Shown here: one piece after another, positions 1 to 5,818 of the stretch
Position numbering within the stretch: the first letter of the stretch is position 1
Layout: each line of letters starts with the position of its first letter
Assembly: GCA_030631455.1 (NCBI GenBank)
Contig: DAOVLC010000104.1
Location: forward strand, 1-5,818
Reading direction: 5' to 3'
DNA length: 5,818 bases
From: Candidatus Zixiibacteriota bacterium
GTDB taxonomy: Bacteria > Zixibacteria > MSB-5A5 > JAABVY01 > JAHJOQ01
The notes under the pieces: model-generated
The model's database searches: none
Seen by the model: only the letters and a program-made list of their open reading frames with translations
Told to the model about the DNA's origin: nothing
Program-made: the position numbers and the translations under genes

Positions 1-2
1 AT

Positions 3-131
3 ATAGTTGCAGATGCAACAGTATGCAAGGCAACGAGCAGCATTTGTAGCGCGAAGTCTGTACAGGAGATCAGATCGAAATCTATCGGCGCATGGATAAA
101 TATGAAACCAGACGAGAAGATGTCTGTTTAG
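3..131 (+). CDS. Possible 3' end of an upstream gene, truncated by the window edge
   Basis: A frame open from the window's left edge runs 42 codons and stops at TAG (129-131), 25 bases before the adaptor start. The C-terminal part includes an ACDE-like mix of small and charged residues and ends in GAWINMKPDEKMSV, which reads like a soluble protein tail. No family is recognised and no function is assigned. The short gap to the adaptor would fit an operon partner. Against it, a stretch of this length without a stop arises by chance fairly often, third-position GC is not clearly raised, and another frame (50-160) is also open for about 36 codons. The call is tentative; the sequence to the left of this window would settle it. 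Confidence 0.3.
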   Translation: MVADATVCKATSSICSAKSVQEIRSKSIGAWINMKPDEKMSV

Positions 132-145
132 TGCGGGTAATGACG

Positions 146-152
146 AAAGGTG
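146..152 (+). promoter_or_regulatory. Ribosome binding site of the adaptor gene
   Basis: The purine-rich stretch AAAGGTG lies 4 bases before the ATG at 157 and matches part of the anti-Shine-Dalgarno complement. It supports 157 as the start, as does the positively charged N-terminus followed by a hydrophobic helix that this start produces. Confidence 0.6.
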
Positions 153-156
153 ATAA

Positions 157-1302
157 ATGAAACGATCAACTAAGATACTACTTCCGGTTCTGATTATAGT
201 GACGGGGTTTGCGGCAATGCTGCTGCTGTTGAGTTTCAGGACCGAGCCGCCCAAACGTGTTCCGGAGATCCGAGCCAAAGTTGTGGAGACTGCAATCGTC
301 GAACTGCAACCGGTGCAGATCAGAATCACGGCCTACGGACGGGTGACCAGCGCTCAACCGGTGAAGTTATACGCCGAGGTGTCTGGAACACTTGAGGAAG
401 GAAGTGTTCCGTTCAAACCCGCACAATCGTTCTCGAAGGGAGATCTGCTTCTCAAGATCGATGATCGTCAGGCCCGTCTCAAACTAAATAGCCTGAAGAG
501 CGACTTGATGACTGCGCTTGCTAATGTTCTTCCTGAGATCAAGGTCGATTTCCCGAATGACTATCAGGTCTGGCAGGATTATTTCGACTCTTGCAGATTC
601 GACGAAATGATTGCGCCTCTTCCGGAGACCGATAATCCCAGGATCAAGCTCTTCTTATCGAGATTCAACGTTTATAAGTTATATTTCTCGGTTTGCGACC
701 ACGAGATACTTCTGGACAAACACTCCTTCTATGTTCCGTTTGACGGTTCGATTGTGTCTGCTGACCTTAGAGTCGGCTCAACTGCTCGCAATGGAACATT
801 GTTGGGTGAGATTGTAAACCTGGAGCAGCTGGAAGTCGCAGTGCCGGTGCAAGTAGAGGATATTCGATGGATAGACAAAGAGCAGACCGTGACCTTCGGG
901 TCGTCGGAGATTCCCGGGAAGTGGACAGGGAAGGTTACCCGTATCGGCAGTGATATCGATACACGCACGCAGACAGTCGATATTTATATATCCGTACAGA
1001 GCGGACGGAACGCCTCGCTGCTGAACGGTGTCTTCCTTGAAGCGAACATTCCCGGCAAGACAATCGATAATGCTTTCGCTGTTCCGCCCAGAGCAGTCTA
1101 TGACGACAGGTATGTGTACATAATAGTTAATGGCGAACTTGCGCGGCGGGATGTTGAGATTCTTCGTCGCGAGACGGAACAGGTGATAGTAGATGGGGGA
1201 ATCGAGGCCGGAGACACTCTTGTGATAGAGATTATGCAGGGTGTAGCACCTGGAATGCCCGCTCGATCGAAGAATGCGACTTCTGAGAATCGAGGGCGGT
1301 GA
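157..1302 (+). CDS. RND efflux pump periplasmic adaptor subunit (membrane fusion protein, HlyD/AcrA-like)
   Basis: This 381-residue protein is the periplasmic bridge between the RND permease and the TolC-like channel encoded next. Residues about 7-27 form a hydrophobic N-terminal helix after a Lys/Arg-rich start. There is no lipobox cysteine, so it is probably anchored by this helix rather than lipidated. The barrel-sandwich (lipoyl-like) domain is split: first half about 62-110, with AEVSGTLEEG and FSKGDLLLKIDD, and second half about 191-220, with VPFDGSI and NGTLLGEIVN. Between them, where AcrA has a long coiled-coil hairpin, lies an unusual segment (about 111-190) rich in Pro, Trp, Tyr and Phe, with the only two cysteines (C146, C180). 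The beta-barrel follows at about 222-300 and the membrane-proximal domain at about 305-368 (FAVPPRAVY, then GIEAGDTLVI). Length is normal for the family. The stop codon overlaps the permease start. Family and role are secure; substrate is unknown. Confidence 0.95.
   Translation: MKRSTKILLPVLIIVTGFAAMLLLLSFRTEPPKRVPEIRAKVVETAIVELQPVQIRITAYGRVTSAQPVKLYAEVSGTLEEGSVPFKPAQSFSKGDLLLKIDDRQARLKLNSLKSDLMTALANVLPEIKVDFPNDYQVWQDYFDSCRFDEMIAPLPETDNPRIKLFLSRFNVYKLYFSVCDHEILLDKHSFYVPFDGSIVSADLRVGSTARNGTLLGEIVNLEQLEVAVPVQVEDIRWIDKEQTVTFGSSEIPGKWTGKVTRIGSDIDTRTQTVDIYISVQSGRNASLLNGVFLEANIPGKTIDNAFAVPPRAVYDDRYVYIIVNGELARRDVEILRRETEQVIVDGGIEAGDTLVIEIMQGVAPGMPARSKNATSENRGR
1292..1296 (+). promoter_or_regulatory. 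Ribosome binding site that decides the permease start
   Basis: GAGGG sits inside the end of the adaptor gene. It is 5 bases before the ATG at 1302 but only 2 bases before the in-frame GTG at 1299. The spacing favours the ATG, giving a TGATG stop-start overlap and a 1062-residue permease. Confidence 0.6.
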
Positions 1303-4300
1303 TGCGTAGCGTAGTCACTTATCTCATAAAATACCCCATCTGGGTGACCGTATTAATGCTCGCCGTCATACTGTACGGAATGGTATCGATCTCTCAATTG
1401 AGGTTCTCATTCTTCCCAGAAAGTGAACCGCGCACTATCACCGTTGAAGTCGCATATCCGGGGGCGTCGCCTGAAGAGGTCGAAGAGGGGGTAGTACTCA
1501 AGATCGAGGAGAACCTCGATGGATTGGCAGGTGTCGAGAGAGTAACCTCTGTATCGCGCGAGAACTTTGGCGTGGTAACTATTGAAACCATTCTCGGGTC
1601 GAATATCGACAAAGTTCTTGCTGATGTGAAGAATGCCGTTGACCGGATCAGTTTCTTTCCGGTAGATGCCGAAAAGCCGGTCATCTATGAAAAGAAATTT
1701 CGGACTACATCCTTGTCGGTCGGTCTGCACGGTGACACTGACTTATACAACCTCAAGTATATGGCCGAAGAACTGCGTGACGAACTACTGGCAACGGACG
1801 AGATTTCACAGGTTACGATCACCGGGCTGCCTGCTTTGGAGTTCTCAATCGAAGTCTCCGAATCGGATATGCGGCGCTACCAATTGACATTCGATGAGAT
1901 CCGTCGGGCGGTCGGCCAGGCTAACGTCAACATATCGGGCGGCAAATTCGATACAGACGATGAAGAGATACTGATACGTGCCTGGGGAAGAGGTTACTTC
2001 GCCGATGATATGCTTGATATTCCTGTCCGGGGCAACTTCGATGGTACGGTAATATACCTCAAGGACATTGCGGTGGTCAGAGAGCAGTGGGAGGACAGTC
2101 CAAGCAAGACGTACTTCAACGGACGATACGCGGTTGTCCTGAGAATCGATCAGACCGAAGATGAAGACATTCTGGATATCGCCGACCAGGCGAAGCGGAT
2201 AATGGGCAACTTCAATGATCGCCATGAAACCGTGCAAGCCTCAATTTTACGTGATATGACCGTCCCTCTCGTGCAGCGTATCGAGCTGCTGGTCAGGAAT
2301 GGCCTAATCGGACTCGTACTGGTTCTCATCTGCCTCGGGTTCTTCCTGAATCTCAGGCTTTCCCTCTGGGTCGCGGTCAGTATCCCGTTTTCATTCGCGG
2401 GGATGTTCATCATTGGCAATCTGGCTGGGATCACGATCAACGTTCTTTCGTTGGCCGGCATGATCGTCGTGGTGGGAATACTGGTTGATGATGCCATCGT
2501 TATTGGCGAGAACATTTTCGCTCAATACGAACGTGGTAAGCCCGCCATGAGAGCCGCTATCGACGGCACGATGGAAGTAATCGTGCCCGTATTCACATCG
2601 GTGATGACCACTGTCATTATCTTCATGGCATTCCTGTTCCTTCAGGGCAATCTGGGTGAAATGTTGTGGCAGATGGCTCTGGTCGTTATTGCGTCTCTTC
2701 TGTTTTCTCTGGTTGAAGCGTTCCTCATACTCCCATCCCATCTGGCGCACTCGAAAGGCCTGAATAGCCAGAAGATATCTCCTGTTAGAGAGAGAATCGA
2801 AAGGGTTGTGAGGTTTCTTACGCATCGTATCTATGCACCGGTACTGCGGGCATCGCTGCGCCATAAGTGGCTCGTCGTAGTGACGCCTCTGGCATTCGTG
2901 ATGCTTACGATCGGGCTTGTGGGTGGTGGTCTAATCGGCGTTACTTTCTTTCCGAATGTTGACGGTGACGAGGTGCCGATCAACCTGTCTCTTGTCGCAG
3001 GACGTCAGGAAGCAGATACTGATTCGCTCCTGGCTCGCATAGAAGAGATCTGCTGGCAGGTCAACCAGGAGATGAAGAGCGAGCGGGATGATGGCCGCGA
3101 TGTAATTGTCTCGATACAACGTGATATTGGCAGCAATGATTTCGGCGAATCCGGTAGTCACACCGGCCGCCTCTTCGTCAAACTCCTCGACGGCGAAACG
3201 AGAGGCACGGAGAGCTATGTGATCGCGAACCGCATACGCGAAACTGTGGGACCAGTGCCGGAAGCGCAGAACATAACATTCGGGGCAAGCGGCCGATTCG
3301 GTAAAGCGGTCTCGATCAGTCTTCTGGGAAACGACGTCGAGCAGATTGAACAGGCGACTGAATTGCTAAAGGCTGAACTCGAGAATTTCGCTTCCCTTCA
3401 GGATGTTACCGACACCTATCAGGAAGGTCGCCGTGAAATCGACATTTCGTTGAAACCGCGCGCATTCGCTTTGGGACTGACTCTTCAGGACGTGGCCGGG
3501 CAGGTTCGACAGGGATTCTTCGGGCAGGAGATACAGCGCATTCAGCGAGGCCGAGATGAGATCAGGGTGTGGGTACGCTATCGTCCGGAGGATCGGGCAG
3601 CGCTCACTATGCTGGATCAGATGCGGATCCGTACACCGGATGGTGCAGAATATCCTTTCAGCGAACTTGCATCCTATTCGATTGAACGCGGTATCACTCA
3701 GATCAATCACCTGAATCGGAAACGAGAAATCAAAGTGGAGGCCAATCAATCAGATGTAGAAGAGGATTTGCCTCCGATTCTTGCAGAGATAGAAAGCGAT
3801 GTGCTTCCACGAGTGCTCAGTCAAATGCAGGGTGTGACGGCTCAATTCGAGGGTCAGTCGAGAGAACAGGGGAAGATGGTAAGCTCTATGCAGATCGCCT
3901 TCGGCGCAGCCCTCACCGGAATGTTCATCCTCGTGATCCTGGTTTTTCGCTCCTATGCTCAGGCAACTATCATCTTCTCGCTCATTCCGATCGGCGTACT
4001 TGGTGCCATCTGGGGACACGGGATTCAAGGTCTGCAGGTCGGCTTGCTGTCGCTGATCGGCATCATGGCTTTGTCCGGGATAATCATAAACGACAGCATT
4101 GTCTTTGTGGATCAGATCAACAGATTCCTGCGTTCGGGTCAGAAGGTAGAGGATGCCGTTTTCAATTCAGGGATTGCCCGCTTGAGACCAATCCTGCTGA
4201 CGACATTGACGACGGCTCTCGGAATGGGCCCGTTGATACTGGAGACCAGCAGGCAGGCACAGTTTCTTATTCCGATGGCGGCCTCGGTCGCTTACGGCTT

Positions 4301-4490
4301 GCTTTTCGGCACCATGATCTTGCTAATCATTCTACCGTCGGCATTCCTGGCGTTCAACAGCATTCGAGTGAAGTTTGCGAGGTTGGCTTCAGGTAGAGCT
4401 GTAACGCCGGAGTCCGTTGAGCCGGCAGTGAAAGAACTCAAGCTGAGATTCGTTGATTCTCCTGAAGTCGAGGGTATCAGAAATGCTTAA
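1302..4490 (+). CDS. RND-family efflux permease (AcrB/MexB-like, proton-driven inner-membrane transporter)
   Basis: This 1062-residue protein is the energised, presumably trimeric core of the pump; AcrB is about 1050 residues. Numbered from the ATG, TM1 is about 11-30. It is followed by the first periplasmic porter region with the family motif AYPGASPEEVEEG (51-63). TM2-TM6 span about 332-480, a cytoplasmic linker 481-523, TM7 about 524-546, and the second large periplasmic domain about 547-860. TM8-TM12 span about 862-1016. TM4 contains GILVDDAIVIGEN with the paired proton-carrying aspartates D396/D397, typical of drug-type rather than metal-type RND pumps. TM11 keeps RLRPILLT (R960, T967, matching AcrB R971 and T978). 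TM10 reads GIIINDSIVFVD and lacks the AcrB K940 lysine. The pocket loop at about 610-619 lacks the AcrB Phe-Gly-Phe motif. An in-frame GTG at 1299 is an alternative start. A hydrophilic tail of about 45 residues follows TM12. Family certain, substrate unknown. Confidence 0.97.
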   Translation: MRSVVTYLIKYPIWVTVLMLAVILYGMVSISQLRFSFFPESEPRTITVEVAYPGASPEEVEEGVVLKIEENLDGLAGVERVTSVSRENFGVVTIETILGSNIDKVLADVKNAVDRISFFPVDAEKPVIYEKKFRTTSLSVGLHGDTDLYNLKYMAEELRDELLATDEISQVTITGLPALEFSIEVSESDMRRYQLTFDEIRRAVGQANVNISGGKFDTDDEEILIRAWGRGYFADDMLDIPVRGNFDGTVIYLKDIAVVREQWEDSPSKTYFNGRYAVVLRIDQTEDEDILDIADQAKRIMGNFNDRHETVQASILRDMTVPLVQRIELLVRNGLIGLVLVLICLGFFLNLRLSLWVAVSIPFSFAGMFIIGNLAGITINVLSLAGMIVVVGILVDDAIVIGENIFAQYERGKPAMRAAIDGTMEVIVPVFTSVMTTVIIFMAFLFLQGNLGEMLWQMALVVIASLLFSLVEAFLILPSHLAHSKGLNSQKISPVRERIERVVRFLTHRIYAPVLRASLRHKWLVVVTPLAFVMLTIGLVGGGLIGVTFFPNVDGDEVPINLSLVAGRQEADTDSLLARIEEICWQVNQEMKSERDDGRDVIVSIQRDIGSNDFGESGSHTGRLFVKLLDGETRGTESYVIANRIRETVGPVPEAQNITFGASGRFGKAVSISLLGNDVEQIEQATELLKAELENFASLQDVTDTYQEGRREIDISLKPRAFALGLTLQDVAGQVRQGFFGQEIQRIQRGRDEIRVWVRYRPEDRAALTMLDQMRIRTPDGAEYPFSELASYSIERGITQINHLNRKREIKVEANQSDVEEDLPPILAEIESDVLPRVLSQMQGVTAQFEGQSREQGKMVSSMQIAFGAALTGMFILVILVFRSYAQATIIFSLIPIGVLGAIWGHGIQGLQVGLLSLIGIMALSGIIINDSIVFVDQINRFLRSGQKVEDAVFNSGIARLRPILLTTLTTALGMGPLILETSRQAQFLIPMAASVAYGLLFGTMILLIILPSAFLAFNSIRVKFARLASGRAVTPESVEPAVKELKLRFVDSPEVEGIRNA
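4470..4474 (+). promoter_or_regulatory. Ribosome binding site that decides the channel gene start
   Basis: GAGGG lies within the last codons of the permease gene, 8 bases before the ATG at 4483. It supports that ATG over the in-frame TTG at 4453, whose use would add ten residues (ILLKSRVSE after the first) ahead of an otherwise ordinary signal peptide. Confidence 0.6.
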
Positions 4491-5793
4491 GAAAACAGTG
4501 ATGGCAGTTCTCATCTTAACATCTTCTTTGTGTGCTCAGCAGATGTTGACTCTTGAGGATGCTATTGAATTAGGATTGCGAAACAACTATGATATTCAGA
4601 TCGCCCGCAACCAGGCGAAGGCGTCGGACAACAACAGAGGTCGGGGACTCGCGGGTCTTCTTCCGACTCTGGATGTCTCAGCCGGCTACAGCAGAACTGA
4701 CAGCGATCAGGAGACGAATCTTCCTCCCTCAACCGCGACTTCCGATCTCGATAACTTCAACGCCGAAGTGGCGCTCAACTGGACGCTGTTCGACGGTTTC
4801 CGTATGTTCATAGATCGCAGGAAATTCAACGATCTTGCACTTCTCGGAAACTATGAGGCTAAGGATCGGATTGAGGCCTCGGTTGTGGCCATTTCAATAG
4901 CCTATTTCAATCTGGTGCGACAGGAGCAACTCTTGCAAGTTGCCCGCGAGACGCGCGATATCTCCGAGACACGGCTCGGGAGGGAGCGAGTGCGGAAGCA
5001 GCTCGGAGGATCGTCCTCTACAGACTTCCTCAATGCTCAGGTGGCGTTCAACTCCGATCAGTCGGCATTGCTGAATCAGAAGCTTCAGGTGACAATTGCA
5101 CGTCAGCAACTCAATATTCTCCTTGGGCAGGATCCGGACATGGAATTCTCAGTCAGTAATAAGATCGACGTGCCGGAGTTGACTCTGAGCGATTCCGAGG
5201 TGCTTAACATGGCCTTAGAGCGCAATAGCGGTCTCAAGACAGCTGAATTCGACAGGAAGATCGCAGATGGTGACGTGCGAAGCGCACACTCGGCTTTTCT
5301 GCCCCGCCTGAATGCGTTTGCCAACTACGGCTACATAGATCGGACTATCAACAGTGACGCCGGGCAGTATCCGGGCCGGGATGTCGGCACTCAGACCACC
5401 GATGGCACTGTTGGGCTTGCTGTATCCTTTAATCTGTTTAATGGACGACGCGATAAGATAGAGCTGCAGAACGCCAGGATCGAGGCCGATAGTCGGGCGC
5501 TGGCTCTACGAGATGCCCGCAACCGTCTAATCGGTACAGTCAAAGAGACGCTTGAGACCTATCGTGAGCGGATGGATATGGTCGCTTTGGAGGAAGAGAA
5601 TATACTTGCCGCCCGCCAGAATCTCGATTTGCAGAGGGAGCGACATCAACTGGGTGCTGCCGGCTCTCTGGAATTCCGAGATGCCCAGGCCAGCTATTCA
5701 CTGGCACAGGTATCTCTGATAACCGCACGTTATCAGGCTCGAATATCCCATCTGGAACTCGAACGCCTGATTGGAGAGCTGAAGGTGGATTAG
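4483..5793 (+). CDS. TolC-family outer membrane efflux channel protein
   Basis: This 436-residue protein is the outer-membrane duct and periplasmic tunnel of the pump, expected to act as a trimer. From the ATG at 4483, residues 1-19 form a signal peptide: Lys-Lys, a hydrophobic core, then a Ser-Leu-Cys-Ala cleavage site before Gln-Gln. The residue at the position before Cys is Leu, so this is not a good lipobox and the protein is probably not lipidated. The mature start MLTLEDAIELGLRNNYDI is the classic TolC-family opening. Two structural repeats follow. Each has a helix leading to a GLLPTLDV/AFLPRLNA turn, a pair of beta-strands ending in NWTLFDGFR (99-107) or SFNLFNGRR (315-323), then long helices with a Gly-rich turn and an Ala-Gln pair (GSSSTDFLNAQ, GAAGSLEFRDAQ). 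Length is typical. It overlaps the permease by 8 bases, so it is cotranslated with its pump partners. Confidence 0.95.
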   Translation: MLKKTVMAVLILTSSLCAQQMLTLEDAIELGLRNNYDIQIARNQAKASDNNRGRGLAGLLPTLDVSAGYSRTDSDQETNLPPSTATSDLDNFNAEVALNWTLFDGFRMFIDRRKFNDLALLGNYEAKDRIEASVVAISIAYFNLVRQEQLLQVARETRDISETRLGRERVRKQLGGSSSTDFLNAQVAFNSDQSALLNQKLQVTIARQQLNILLGQDPDMEFSVSNKIDVPELTLSDSEVLNMALERNSGLKTAEFDRKIADGDVRSAHSAFLPRLNAFANYGYIDRTINSDAGQYPGRDVGTQTTDGTVGLAVSFNLFNGRRDKIELQNARIEADSRALALRDARNRLIGTVKETLETYRERMDMVALEEENILAARQNLDLQRERHQLGAAGSLEFRDAQASYSLAQVSLITARYQARISHLELERLIGELKVD

Positions 5794-5818
5794 GGGATCA
5801 ACGTCGAGTTCCTTAACC
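5794..5818 (+). other. Downstream flank with no recognisable feature
   Basis: Only 25 bases follow the channel stop codon. A weak interrupted inverted repeat (AAC...GTT flanked by GG...CC with a bulge) is present, but the arms are short and no T-run follows, so no terminator is called. Whether the operon continues to the right cannot be seen. Confidence 0.5.

Noticed and set aside
50..160. Short plus-strand frame, with an ATG at 92, ending in a TGA that overlaps the adaptor ATG
   Set aside because: Only 22 codons from the ATG, Arg/Lys-rich, with no clear ribosome binding site and no known leader-peptide pattern; open length fits chance.
1299..1301. GTG start for the permease gene
   Set aside because: The Shine-Dalgarno-like GAGGG would be only 2 bases away; the ATG one codon later has better spacing. 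The difference is a single residue.
1845..2237. Minus-strand open frame of 130 codons opposite the permease
   Set aside because: Antisense to a well-conserved coding region, with no recognisable domain; treated as a shadow.
2391..2864. Minus-strand open frame of 157 codons opposite the permease
   Set aside because: It lies wholly antisense to conserved permease TM helices, and its His/Asn/Asp-rich, low-hydrophobicity translation is what reverse reading of hydrophobic codons gives. No fitting start context or family was seen.
4453..4482. TTG start for the channel gene, adding ten residues
   Set aside because: A rare start codon without a clear ribosome binding site; it would put ILLKSRVSE before a normal signal peptide. 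The ATG at 4483 has GAGGG at 8 bases.
4531..4542. Lipoprotein signal (lipobox) at the channel's N-terminus
   Set aside because: Cys17 is preceded by Leu where Gly, Ala or Ser is expected; Leu-Cys-Ala before Gln-Gln fits ordinary signal peptidase I cleavage better.
5794..5812. Possible terminator hairpin after the channel gene
   Set aside because: The arms pair only over a few bases with a bulge and no T-run follows.

Overview
The window holds one compact operon on the plus strand that encodes a complete tripartite RND efflux pump of a Gram-negative (two-membrane) bacterium. The order is periplasmic adaptor (157-1302), inner-membrane RND permease (1302-4490) and TolC-type outer-membrane channel (4483-5793). 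A further short open stretch at the left edge (3-131) may be the tail of an upstream gene in the same transcription unit. Base composition looks balanced, about half GC by eye, and all three genes have similar codon use, so there is no sign of recent transfer or mosaic assembly. No RNA gene, mobile element, CRISPR array, convincing promoter or terminator is visible.

Layout: 1-156 is the leader, with a possible truncated gene end and the adaptor's ribosome binding site. The adaptor stop codon overlaps the permease start in a TGATG arrangement. The permease's last 8 bases overlap the channel gene's start. Each junction has a purine-rich Shine-Dalgarno-like stretch inside the preceding gene, which suggests translational coupling and matched subunit production. 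After the channel stop only 25 bases remain, so the operon's right end is not visible.

How the genes work together: the permease should pick up substrate from the periplasm or the outer leaflet of the inner membrane and use the proton gradient to expel it. The adaptor, anchored by an N-terminal membrane helix, bridges the permease to the TolC-like duct, which opens to the outside. The permease TM4 carries the paired aspartates of the hydrophobe/amphiphile (drug-type) RND group rather than the heavy-metal type, but the substrate cannot be read from sequence.

The parts that differ from the E. coli AcrAB-TolC textbook case are: an adaptor whose alpha-hairpin region is replaced by a proline- and aromatic-rich segment with the protein's only two cysteines; a permease that lacks the TM10 lysine of the AcrB proton relay (an Asn-Asp pair lies there); and a pocket loop without AcrB's Phe-Gly-Phe motif. 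From memory, similar adaptor hairpins and Asn-Asp-Ser TM10 motifs occur in pumps of Bacteroidetes and other non-proteobacterial Gram-negatives, so the source is more likely such a lineage or a candidate phylum than an enterobacterium. This placement is inference. I see a divergent but recognisable efflux pump, not an undescribed type of system.
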